A stretch of DNA of 64,000 bases from Flaveria trinervia (Eukaryota; Streptophyta; Magnoliopsida; Asterales; Asteraceae). A model generated the notes under the pieces. The model did not search any database. It was not told the origin of the DNA and was given only the letters and a program-made list of their open reading frames with translations. The stretch's first letter is position 1. Every line of letters starts with the position of its first letter. The DNA lies in the NCBI GenBank assembly GCA_025506515.1, contig CM046442.1, positions 107,032,849 through 107,096,848 on the forward strand. The letters run 5' to 3'. The position numbers were made by a program, and so were the translations under genes. Shown piece by piece: positions 44,640-55,800 of the stretch.

Positions 44640-45935
44640 TTGTTAGATACGAAATACGATTCTTTTATTTGATTTGATTTTTATAGATATTTTCTTTGGT
44701 TTTTATTATGTTGATGATTTTGTGTTTATCATGGACAGTTTTTGATGTAATGAATGCCAAGGATTTTGCAGCACATTGAACATTTGGTATAGATGACTGT
44801 TTAGTATAGTTATGCAAGTTTAAAAGTTTATAGCCTAAAGTTAGGTGATATATAATAGTAAAAAGATTACTGTTGAAATAAAGTTTTATAGTGAGGGAAT
44901 AATATAATTAAGTTGGGATTATGTGATCACTATAAATTATTTTTTGTAAATAAATTAGTTTCTAGAATTTTAAAGCAAGCTTGAAATTTTATATTTACTT
45001 GAACTTGATAAACATTATTAGTGGTTGATGATACACTTCCTATATATTTGATTATAATTTAAATTTGTTTATTGTAGATGTTAAATGAAGAGGTAACACT
45101 CTTTGAGTCAGAGTCACGAAACACATCTTTAAAAAGATATATAGGCATAATTGTAGTTATAATGTATAATTTTAGCAAAAACACCCTCTAGATGATATAC
45201 GAGCATAATTAATCATTTGAACTAGTTTTCTTTTCAATCACTATTATCCATTACGCCTAACATCATAGTGAACATGGTCGTCACCCAACCACCACTCTCT
45301 AATGCACATGTTATCTTTCACGAAAAATGACCCATCTAAATCCCCAATATCCTTTTTAATTCCACGAAAAAAAAAATTTGACCAACACTTTACTTGGGAG
45401 TTGTGATGAAACCTTCAGCGTATCATTTCCTTTGTCATCATTGACTAATAGCCATGGAGACATCCTTAGCGCATCTACGTCTCCGATTATCTAAAAATGT
45501 TGGTACTCAATCACTAAAAATGTTGGTGCTCAATCACTCGAGGTACTCAATCACTAAAAATGATGGTTGATATAATATCCAACGAGATGATCTGTCATTA
45601 GCGTAAAGTCAGTGGAGGATGAAGATCTACTAGTTCATATCATAAGCGAACTTAGTAATGATTACAAGTCAATCATCTCTATACTTAAGGTTTGTGAAAA
45701 TCCGATTTGTTTTCTTGAATCATTCAACACACTTCTTGACTTTGAAAGCTCTAGTAAATTGGTCAATGTCATTGGTTCACCTCTCACCACGATGAACATT
45801 ACTCAAACTCGTTGATCGCAACACTTGAGTGTTTATCGGCCCAACAACAACCACCTTAACAAAAGCTCCAATTAAAACTAGCCCCAAGAAACTCTTGGTC
45901 AAAACAACCCAAGACCCAAAACCTAAGAAAGATGA
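44640..45935 (+). repeat. Duplicated block, copy A (F-box 3' flank and copia gag piece)
   Basis: It aligns with 60025-61335 (copy B), and its distal part with 62160-62860 (copy C). Examples are CATTGAACATTTGGTATAGA at 44772 and 60152, and GATGAAGATCTACTAG at 45617 and 62534. It lacks the MITE present in copy B at 60380-60615 and a ~100-bp piece present in B and C (about 60930-61010). The copies have diverged by substitutions and small indels, so the duplication is old. Confidence 0.75.
45607..45815 (+). pseudogene. Copia gag fragment (retrotran_gag_2) in duplicated block
   Basis: About 68 codons with EDEDLLVHIISELSNDYKSI and NPICFLESFNTLLDFE, the pattern of the copia retrotran_gag_2/UBN2 region. 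The counterpart in copy C is 62530-62720. It is older than and distinct from the SIRE elements of this window. Confidence 0.6.
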
Positions 45936-46010
45936 ATGTAGAGCAAAAGGTTGCTGCCAAAGTTCATAGATATTTGTGGGATGCAAATATTGGACTGACC
46001 TGCATCTCAA

Positions 46011-46500
46011 ATATTACTACATGGAGTCTTTCTGATTGATCATAAGTAATTTTGATTAAAGGCGAACATCATTCGGTATCCTCTGACCTGAGACACATAT
46101 TGGGTCTTGATATTTACTGAATATTATACTTTGACTCAGCTCTTCGCTATTCTGAAACATGGCAGTACATAAGTCTGAGTTTAGGTATGATATAGGTAAA
46201 TGTGAGAGACGTATGTTGTCAAGATGGGATTTGTCCCTCTTATTCGTTGAGAGTAAGATGTCTAAAGCCTGATAAAGTTAAATCAATGGAGAATGATCAC
46301 TCTGTGTCTCTAGGATTTAACATGACATCTGTGACAAAAGGATAGATGATTGGTTCACCTAAAACATTTCAAGTATGGTACTTGAAGGAGATGATGTTAT
46401 TGAATGGCACTTAGTCATACGTATTAAGGGTGGTGAACCGTTGTTAGGCGGTATTTACTGCTTGCATCAATCTTTTATGAATCTTGTGCAAGTGGGAGAT
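46011..46500 (+). mobile_element. Internal 3' end of another LTR element, with polypurine tract
   Basis: No coding frame is preserved. GCAAGTGGGAGAT at 46488-46500 directly precedes an LTR start (TGTTGAATC) and is a typical polypurine tract. The sequence looks like the 3' internal end of a copia or a non-coding LTR derivative on the plus strand. Confidence 0.5.
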
Positions 46501-47453
46501 TGTTGAATCTTGTATGCCCAAGACACATACAAGATTGATGTGGTTAGTACGTTATGATCCAAGTCGGGTCATACCCAATAACAAGCTAAACAAACACTTA
46601 TAATGTTTATTTGTGTGATGAGATCTACATATAACATTGACACCAATTTAGAAAATGGGTTTTCTAAAACATTGCTTTGTAATACAACAATACTATATGG
46701 ATAGTTTGTTCAGGAGATATTATTTGTTTTATTATTTAAGTTGGTTAAATAATAACAAATAAAAGTGTGTTATTGTTATAAAATTAAAAGTGGTTTTAAT
46801 TTTATAAAGTTAAGGGTTAAGAGAGTAATTTTATCTAAAACCAAAATGGGGGGGGGAACCCATTTTGGAAGCTCAAAATCGGCCGCCCAAAGGGTCCATT
46901 GTGACCAGCTTTCTGGTTTTTGAGTGTTCTTTCTCCTCTCTAACACTCCATCATATTACACACTTTTCTCTCTAACATCACAAGCAAAAGAACCTTCAAA
47001 ACAAGGCTGCATTTTCGGGTTTTAGAAGCTGAAAAAGGGGACTGATTTTCGGTTTTTAAAAGCTTGAAATGGGCTGCCTATTTCAGTTTTTGGAGGAGCT
47101 AAAGAAGGGCTATCTTGGTGTTGCATCCTAACAAGCAAGGTGTTTGAAGATCTTGTGGGTATCACTTCTTGAGGCCTCCTCTTTTGAAGGCTAGACACAT
47201 ACAAGAACATCATCATCTATCTCTTTTCATCCACAACATTTTCACAAGAAAGGTTGTCTTCTATTAACACCTATGGTTGGTTTTGTGTTGGTTGATAGCA
47301 TATTATTTCACATACATTTGATCCTTATTCTTGGGTTTTGTTTAGAGTTTAATATGGCAAATATTTCAGATTATAAACCATGTATTAAACTCATTTTTCT
47401 GTTGCGTTTTCATAGTTTAAATGGTTAAACTAAGATGTTTTACATGTGAAAAA
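46501..47453 (+). repeat. LTR of the plus-strand element
   Basis: It starts TGTTGAATCTTGTATGCCC right after a polypurine tract. The right edge is uncertain: from about 47454 the sequence becomes homologous to the inverted Copia-C LTR. ORF 47022-47216 on the minus strand is not considered real. Confidence 0.5.
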
Positions 47454-47709
47454 ACCCATCAAGATGTAGTATAAGTATCTCATGTTCTTGTATCTTTCGA
47501 ATATGCTTTTGTAACACTTGTAATAGAACATAGAGAAAGCAATATACTGCATTCTTGAAAACCATACACTTGTGTTATTTGTGTTCTGTCTCTCTTGCAT
47601 TACTTGTGTTCTTAGCATCTCAACTTGGTTAACATGTTTACTGTTTGATTAAAGTTTAGTTAATCTCCTCTTTGTGTTGTGTTGTAACTTACACCCTTCA
47701 ACGATCCTG
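47454..47709 (+). repeat. Inverted fragment of a Copia-C-type LTR ending in CCTGCA
   Basis: The reverse complement aligns with 58659-58930 of the Copia-C 5' LTR: AACACTTGTGTTAT-type and ACAAGTGTTNCAAA stretches, and an end that reads TGCAGGATCG on the minus strand. It lies in the opposite orientation to the Copia-C 3' LTR piece that follows at 47710. An LTR terminus is therefore joined to an interior point of another LTR. Confidence 0.65.
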
Positions 47710-47828
47710 CAAATGTTTTCTAATGAATGTAAAACTTCTGAAACATTCTATTTCAACACTTTGTGCATGCATGCAGGACAGACTTATTAGATGTTTTGGG
47801 TTGCATCAGCCTTATATGAATCCTTACA
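47710..47828 (-). repeat. Copia-C 3' LTR, remaining end
   Basis: It matches 59343-59463 of the 5' LTR, including CACTTTGTGCATGCATGCAG and TTTTGGGTTGCATCAGCCTT, and ends TCCTTACA. The rest of this LTR is missing or inverted (47454-47709). Confidence 0.8.
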
Positions 47829-47841
47829 AACTCCCCCTAGG
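47829..47841 (-). promoter_or_regulatory. Polypurine tract of Copia-C
   Basis: The minus strand reads CTAGGGGGAGTTT directly before the LTR, confirming that this LTR is the 3' one. Confidence 0.75.
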
Positions 47842-47849
47842 CTGATGCA

Positions 47850-48230
47850 ACTAGAACATTTGAAGACTTTAGATATTAACAATCCTCATTATGATAATGA
47901 CCATGCCTTTCTTCATAATATGGTCAGATCATTCATACTCTCAAAATGTCTTCTCATCTCAAAGATATAATGTAAAGGTAGATTGAACATGTCTTGCCAT
48001 GTGTAGACATCTTCAACACCAAGATCTCTGATGACATGCCATCTTTCTTGATTAGTTGAGTAAGTCCAGGACAAGATGTGTCTTCCTGATGCCGGAGGAG
48101 CTGCTTGGATAAGAGTTGGTGAAGCTTCCTCTTGTTGCACATTCTCAAGATGTTTTGACTTATCTTGAGTTTGGAGATGGATGCCTCTTTCTTCTTATTC
48201 TTAGACTTAGGTTTAGAAGCCATCCTTTTT
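47850..48230 (-). pseudogene. Copia-C distal post-pol coding remnant
   Basis: Two overlapping short frames (47954-48223 and 47913-48140). The second contains RWHVIRDLGVEDVYTWQDMF, which resembles the C-terminal IRVFDP...DNDVYTLYKWPLF part of the second additional ORF of Copia-D only weakly. If homologous, Copia-C once also had that ORF and has lost most of it. Confidence 0.35.
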
Positions 48231-51200
48231 CTCCTCTTTGAACTTTTTAACTGAGAAGACTGGCCTGTAGCACCTTGTTGATCATCTTTGTCTTGTTCAT
48301 TGGGTTTTCCTCTTTGACAAGTTCAGATTGAGAGGAACAGAACCCTATTATGGATTAGAAGATGAAGCTTGCTGAGATTCAGCCGAGGTGCAGGTTGTGT
48401 TATCTCAAAAGGTTCAACCTTAATCTCCACTTCTTAAGGGACCTGACTTTATGGGGAGTGTAAATCAACAAGTTCTCCTCTTTTGATCTTATGCTAGATC
48501 ACCCTAATATGCTCATCCATATTAGACAGAGACATAGGGTCAAGTCTCCTTCCGGAGAATCCATACAGCTTCAAGAAGCTCATCATCCTCTGCCTATCAG
48601 CAGACTTCTTCATTCTCTTTTGGATGATGGCTCTTGTCTTTGCAGCCTCTTCTCTCATCTTTTTCTTTGTTGTCTTTCTTTCTTTGAGTACTTCAAGTTC
48701 AAGCTGCTAAGATACTCAAACTCTATGTGTTCAAAGGATAAGGGAAGAAGTGCATCTACCTAATATAGGCCTGTGACACTCAGGTAGTTGATCATGTTGA
48801 TCCTATCAGTTTCTTTTTCTACCTGAGGTTCTTGTGGAGCCACAACCTCTTGTACAAGGCTTTCTTGAATTGATGAAAGGGTAGGAACACGTTTGTAGAG
48901 CCTTTTCAGTCTCTTTTCTTCCTTAACTTGAAGAAGCAGTCTTGCATCCTCTGCCTCCTTCCGTTCTCTTAACATTTCCATGTTAGCCAGTTCATTTAAT
49001 TCCTCTAAGGGGAGGGAGATGATATTACCAATATCATAGTTCCTGGTCTGTAAGTAAGCAATCCTGACTGCCCTCAACTCATCATTTTGAGTGCTTGGTC
49101 TAGGAGCAGCCCTAATTGTAGCTTCCATGAAGTCTGCAGACCTAGCAAAGGAACTTTCTCCCCTTAGCTTCTTTTTCCCTCTCTCTCTCTCTTTATCTCT
49201 CCTCCTTAATCTCCTTAGAAGTTAGTTTCCTTTTCCCTTTGTCACTCATAGACCTTTGTGACTCAACGTGGAGAGAGCTTTGGCCTTTATTGCTTGGTGT
49301 AGCATCCAAGCTCTAGCAAGAGAGAGGTTGAGATGCACCTTCACCAGCAGGTGTCTCATCAAAGGAATGGACTTTTGAAGTAGTTATAGATGTGACATGG
49401 CTCTCAAGTTCAATCATTAGGCCTTCAATAAAGGTTTTCCCTTTGAAACTAATTTCAGGGTCTGGCTTAACATCCAGTTGATAAATGACATTACCTTATT
49501 GCCTTTGTCTCCTTCTGAGGCTGAAATCTTTAGTAATATTGTCTTGAATCCTTTGAGCCAACTTGTCAACTTGTCTAGATTGGCTTGGATTGACAAGTGG
49601 CATGTTGATAAGGTCAAGACCTTCATAGTAGTTCAAGGTTGAAAATTAAAGACTTCTTGTTGCCCTTGAAATCTTTGAAAAATAAGGGCTCTTCTGTTAG
49701 CATCATACCTCCACCCTATAATGTAGTTGAAGTTCCTTGAGGTGGAGATGACACAACCCTTGGAATGCCTTCCTCAAAAACTTTGAATGAAGGAGTCTAT
49801 AGAGTCCACATCAATATGAACTTGAGAAAGTTGCTGAGTATGGACAGTTGCAAGTGAAGTTGGTGAGTCCTCAAAGTCCATGCTCTATGAAGAACTCCTA
49901 GGTTCAGTGATTGTAATGACTTTCTCCCCTTTTTTGGTAACATCACCCCCTTGCATAAGTGAGCGAGGAGTTAGGTCAATCACATTCACAGGTTCTTGTG
50001 TTCCTAGTTGAGCTCTTCTTAAAGGTCTCCCAGCTACTTTCTTCTTGAGATAAGAAATCTCAAGTTGCTGATCATCGACCCTATTGTGTAAGGTAGTCAC
50101 CTGAGATTCCAAGTGACTAACCTTAGAGACTAGATAGGTGCATGTTTTTTTATAGTGTTTGCACCTTTAGTCTCATATTCCCTCTTCATCATCAGAAGAT
50201 TCATTGGGGGATGAGATAATTGGACCAAAGTCCTTAGTCTCACCACCAGCATGATGTTCTTGGTTGCTGGTTTTCCTCTACTCACCGACTACTTCAGATG
50301 GAGTATCAGTAGGCTGAGTTGCCATGGTTGAGGTATTAAAGATGTAATCACTTGTAGAAGTGAGAGCCTCTTCCATATGGACTTCCTGAGCGGAGTCAGG
50401 AAGATCCACGTTAATGGTAGGTGGATGATGTGGGCTAGACATGGGAGAGTCAGGAGCACTCATCTCTCTTCAAGTAGGAGAAGAGTAGAGAGACTCATGA
50501 TACTCACTGAATCCCAAGTCTTTATCATCATAGAAACCCAGGCTAGGAAATGGTTGGTTGAGATCTATAGGCTGGGGATAGTAACTTTCCTCTAAAGATT
50601 GTTCACTAAAGTGTTGAGATTCTGAGTGATGGCTTAAGGCTGTTGGGTTTAATGAGCTCATCAGTCTGAGCATGAGGAATCTTAGGACTGATAGTTGAAG
50701 TAATTGGATTGGTTTGCTCCTTAGGAGAAGTGGGAGCTCTAGTGTCCACTTCCTCCTGTGTGGGTAGTAGTATGGGGGCCTCCACAAGCTGAGTAACTTA
50801 TGCAGGTGTTTGTTTGGATTTTATTTTGTAGCTGAGAGTGATTTGTGGTTGTTTTAGTGATTGAGAGGTAGAAGGTGTGGGTTCAACACTACCTTGTATT
50901 GCTAGATTGTCACCTTGAGCAATGAGCTCTAATATTTTAGGGACAAGGGTTATTTCTACCCCAGAGAAGCCAATAGTTGGCTTTTTCAAAATTTTAAAGG
51001 TATTGGGCTTCATTTGTCCCAATTTAAGAATATTACTTGTTTCCCTCAACTGTTAGCCCAGCTCACAGTTGAGAATGTGTTGAACATATCTTGGAGACAT
51101 ATAATATTCTAATGAGTCCAAGTTAGCAAGCAAATTTGTATAAACAAACTAAGAGTACCTGAACTTGACCGCTTGAACCATTCCATGCACTCTAAGGAGA

Positions 51201-51690
51201 GATCTTCAGGAATCTGGTCCCAGCCCTCATGCTTATTGGACAAGCTGTGGATGACCACATGAAGTAGATACTTCCATTGACCTTCCTTTTCTTGAAGGTC
51301 TTGATAGAAAATCTCCTTCATAGCCTATCTACTTAAAGGTGTGGTTGATTGCTTCCTTAGGAAAGGACAACTCACCTTTCTTATTATCCAGCTAAAGATG
51401 GGTGTTTATGATGGCTGGAGTGATGAAGATTGTCCTACCCTGCACTATGGCAGACAATGCCTTCTCCCCATCTAGGAGACCTCTTGACAGGTTTTACAAA
51501 AATCAAGCAAATGATCCTCATAAAGAACATGATCAATGGTAAGGGAAGTGGAATAGTTTGACAGAGCCAAAAATCAACAAACCTCTGAGAAATGAGGATC
51601 TTTCTCAGAGTATAACAAAGCAACCTGATTATGTAGCTTGTGTAACTACATGGAGAAGTTTGGGTCATTTCTACGGTTGTGGTTGGCCAT
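48231..51690 (-). pseudogene. Copia-C env-like ORF (SIRE additional ORF 1), broken
   Basis: The start codon is the complement of 51688-51690 (MANHNRRNDPNFSM, then a stop). Further coding-like segments: SEKDPHFSEV and a Leu/Ile-rich stretch (51670-51435); KEGQWKYLLHVVIHSLS with WDQIPEDLSLECMEWF (51321-51109), the most characteristic part of this family; Ser/Thr/Pro-rich linkers (51049-50798, 50787-50278); a coiled-coil segment with VTTLHNRVDDQQLEISYLKK (50112-49885); and a Glu/Lys-rich segment with EELNELANMEMLRERKEAED (49128-48760). The order (globular N-part, P/T-rich linker, coiled coils) matches the env-like region of Copia-D. Function is unknown. Confidence 0.6.
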
Positions 51691-52260
51691 TTGAGAAGGC
51701 TTAGAGGTGAAGGACTGAAGAATAAAGGCGCTTCAGAAAGAGGTTCGGAATTTAGGTCTTGGAGAAGATGAAGATGATAAAGAAAGAGGGGGAACCGTTG
51801 GGTCTATATATAAAAAGGATTTCAAACAACATTAATGAAAGAGGATAAACTCTGAAATCCGGATGCTAGTCCTACCTCTGAAAAGGTAGTTTGCTTTTTG
51901 CTGAAAAGATAGTTTTCTTGGAAGTCGAAAATATTCCGAAGGTAATTTGTCTTCGGAAGTTCTTTTTAATAAAAAGCTTCCGAAGCCAAAATGACTTCGG
52001 AAGATTTTCCTGAGAGTTTTAAAAAAATTTTTTGGAAGAGAATTAAGACTTGGATGCTTTATTCAACTAAAAGTAAAACTTCTGAGAGTTAATTTACTTT
52101 GGAAGAAAGTTTTCCTTGAAAACATTTAAGTACTTAAGAGAAATGTTAAGCTTCAGAAGATATTTTAGAATTTCTTCCGAAGGCAATTTTACTCAAGCAG
52201 TTGTTTGTTTTAAAGGTATAAGTATGTTCTGAAGATAAAACCATATCATCCGAAGGACAG
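51691..52260 (-). promoter_or_regulatory. Post-pol LTR-like CTTCGGAAG cluster and TATA box before env-like ORF
   Basis: In the element's direction: CTTCCGAAG/CTTCGGAAG-type repeats at 52260-51925, then ATCCTTTTTATATATAGACC (TATA at about 51812-51802), a CT-rich leader and the ATG at 51690. The 5' LTR of the same element shows CTTCGGAAG repeats (59380-59235) followed by ATCCTTTTTATAATATATT (about 59063-59045). The shared order and the shared ATCCTTTTTATA core suggest a duplicated promoter that could drive the env-like ORF. Confidence 0.5.
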
Positions 52261-52479
52261 AAAGATCAAGATTTATAAAATCAAAGGAAAGTCTTCTAAA
52301 AAGATTTTCTTCCAAGAAAGACAAGGGCTTATGAAGATGATGAAATAGACAACTTAGGACACACAGATTTTAGAAATAATATGAATTAGTTTTAAGAAAA
52401 AGCTACTCAAGATTAATCATCCTAATAATTGATATGAGATGTTTAAATCTCTGCTCATCAAAAGCTTTAGTGAACAAAT
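52261..52479 (-). other. Copia-C spacer between pol and promoter-like stretch
   Basis: A/T-rich sequence directly after the RNase H end. Nothing is recognised apart from short degenerate TTCTTCC motifs. Confidence 0.45.
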
Positions 52480-55400
52480 CACATATTCTTTATTTGTGTT
52501 AACCTTGTTAGTTTGATCAAGCCTTTCTTAAAGTTATCTCTAATCAAATGATACCTGATATTGATGTGTTTTGTCCTTGAATGCTGCATAGGATTCTCTA
52601 TAATAGAGATGGCACTATTATTGTCTATATGAATGGAAGTCTCTTTAAAGTTGAACCCATAGTCCAACATCTGATTCTGAATCCAAAGCACTTGATCACA
52701 GCAGCTTGCAACAACAATGTATTCAGCTTCAACAGTTGATGTAGTGACACATGATTGCTTCTTGCATTGCCATGAGACAACCCTTCCACCCAGAAACTAA
52801 CAACCTCTATAGACCTTGCAATCATATTGCATCCACCATAATCACTATCTGTATATATATACAGATTAAAGTTAGAATTCTTTGGATACCAAGGCCAAGG
52901 ATTGGGGCACCTTTGAGGTATCTTAAAAATATCTTGACAGTGATAAGATATGACATCTTGAGGTTGGCTTGATATCTTGCACAAACACATGTGGCAAACA
53001 TGATATCAGGCCTGCTAGCTGTAAGTACAAAAAAGACCCAATCATAGCCTTATAGAGATGTTCATCCACACACTCCCCCTCAAGGTCAGGCCCAAGGAAG
53101 TGGTTTCTTGCTATGGGTGTCTTTGAAACCTTGCAATTAGTCATGTTAAACCTCTTGAGTATGTCTTGAACATACTTTTACTGACTTATGAAGATGTCAT
53201 CTTTAACTTGCTTCACTTGAATTCCTAGAAAGAAATTGAGTTCCCCCATGGCACTCATTTCAAATCTATCATTCATCAGTTTCTCAAAGTCTTTGCAGAG
53301 CTTTGGATTAGTTGAACCAAAGATGATGTCATCTACTACACTTGAAGTAGCATCAAGTCATTTCCTATTCCTTTGATGAAGAGTGTTCCATTTATAGTAC
53401 CTCTTCTGTATCCATTCTTGCAAAGATACTGAGATAGAGTCTCATACCACTTCCGTGGTGATTGTTGCAACCCATAAAGAGCTTTATCAAGCCTGAAAAC
53501 ATAATCAAGATGATCAGGATCTGCAACGCCAAGTGCTTGTTTGACACACACCTCTTCATCAATCACCCCATAAAGAAAAGCACACTTTACATCAAGTTGG
53601 TAGACCTTGAAATTCTTGGATGCACCAAAAGCTAAGAATATCCTAACAGCTTCCAGTCTAGCTACAGGAGCAAAGACCTCTGTGTAGTCAATTCCTTCTT
53701 CTTGTGTATATCCTTAAACAACTAGTCTTGCCTTGTTTTTGATGACAATTCATCTATCATCCTTCTAATTCCTAAAAACCCATTTGGTTCCTATAGTAGT
53801 CTTCCTATGAGGAAGAGGACATAGGTTCCAAACATTTTACCTTTTGAATTGAAGCAGCTCTTCTTGCATAGCTTCAACCCAACTTCCATCCTTTAGAGCC
53901 TCATCAATTTTCTTAGGCTATATCTGAGATAAGAAACAAAAGTAAAGACAAACATTTGTATCATGGGTTTGTCCTCTTGTTCTTACCCCTGAATCAATAT
54001 CTCCAATGATGCTTGAAGTGGGATGAGATTTATAGATCCTTAGCTAAGGAATTACAACAAGTTGTTAAGGGAGATCTAAATTAGAAAAAATTGATCTGGT
54101 ATTGAGGTTTGTCCCACCACATCAACATAATTATCAAGTGATACTTGATCGAAAGAGTGTGTCACATCATTGATGTTGCCTTTAATGGGGTTATCAGCAT
54201 CCAGAATTCTTGATCACTTTCACCACCACCATGGTCTTCTACATTTGAAGATTATTTATCTGGTTGTTAGGCCTCTGAGCTAGAATTTAAAGGCATTTCA
54301 GATGTATCAGTTGAATTTGTCATTGTTGTGATGATAGAAACTTCATTTGTAGAATTAGTTACAACTAGAGTTGAAGATGTATAGTTTGAAGGTCTTCTCA
54401 GCTCAAATCTTGGATCAGGATGACCTGTTGGTAGAATATCTGTAGACCTTGAAATATTCTCAAAAGATTTGTTAAAAAATTGGTAACTAAATGAAGATCA
54501 AATAGCCTATCAGGACCAGAACTAGCTACATTGGGTGTGTGTTCATTGAAAGTCACATTTACTGACTCCTTACGGTTCTAAGATTATATATTCTATAAGC
54601 TTTAGCTTGGAAGAGTATCCAATGAAATTTTCATCATCTGATTTCTCAGCAAATTTGGCAATTTGATCTTTGGTATTTAAGATTGTGCAAGGACGTTCAA
54701 ATGACCTGAGAAAACCAATAAAAGGCTTTCTCTTATGCCAAAGTTCATAAGGAGTCTTACCATGTGTCTTAACCATTAAAACTCTATTTGCACATAGCAG
54801 GCAATGTTGACTGCCTCTACCCAGAAGGTGACGGGTAGTTTGGAATCAGACAACATAGTTCTTGCAGCTTCAATAAGTGTCCTGTTTCTCCTTTTAGCAA
54901 CACTATTTTGCGGAGGAGTCCTGGGAGCACTATATTGTCTTGTAATACCCTTTTCATCACTAAATGTATCAAGGATTTGGTTTTTAAATTCAGTTCTTTG
55001 ATCACATCTTATGATTTTGACCTAATGATCAGATTGATTCTCAATCTTTAAGATGAAATTCTTCAGAATCTCAGGCGTCTCATCCTTAGTTCTAAGAAAG
55101 AAGATCCAGGTGAATCTTGTAAAATCATCTGTGATCACTAAACAGTAAGAGGTCCTTTCTAGACTCATTACACTCGTGGGGACAAAAAGATCCATATGTA
55201 ACAAGTGTAGTGGAGTAGTGATGGAGTTTCTTTCCTTTGGCTTGTGAGATACCTTGTGTTGCTTCCCTTTCAGGCATGCAACACAATGGTGATCACTTGT
55301 AAACTCTTTCATTGGCATTCCAGTTACCAATCATTCTTAATTAACTTATTCATGTTTTTAAAGTGTACATGGCACATTCTTTTATGCCAGAGAAAAGGCT

Positions 55401-55800
55401 CATCACTATTTTCTTTGGACAGGAAGCATGAAACTTCTCCTGAGAGAGATGTTTCTTGCAAATCCATCTTTTACATGTTCCCTTTCCTGGGGGCTTTGAG
55501 CAGGATATGCTCATGAGTAATGACCACATCGGGCTTGAAAAAAATGCACTCATGCTCAGTATAGAACATGTTATGACTCTCATCATAAAATTGAGATACA
55601 CTCAAAAGATTGTATTCAAGATCCTTGACAAAGTTTACGTTCTCAATGCTGAGCATACCATTTGTGACCTTGCCCCTTTCATATATGTAACCACCCTTAT
55701 CTCTTCCAAAAACAACTGGCCCTCCATTAATTTTCTCAAAGTTTTGGAGTAGTGACCTATTCCCTGTCATGTGCCTAGAACAACCACTATCATTGATCTA
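52480..55800 (-). pseudogene. Copia-C pol: protease, integrase, RT, RNase H (broken)
   Basis: Protease active site DSGCSRHMTGN near 55797-55757. Gag-pre-integrase with HKRMCHVHFKNMNKLI. Integrase (55330-54820) with the first Asp (HMDLFVP) and second Asp (IRCDQRTEF), but AKRRNR where AERKNR is expected, so the catalytic Glu is replaced by Lys. RT with MSAMGELNFFLGIQVKQ (about 53250). The YVDD box near 53336 is disrupted by a one-base loss that leaves two stops and then a readable VDDIIFG. RNase H with VEAEYIVVASCCDQVLWIQ (52740-52670) and the end IRYHLIRDNF (about 52560). It is interrupted by many stops. Confidence 0.87.
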
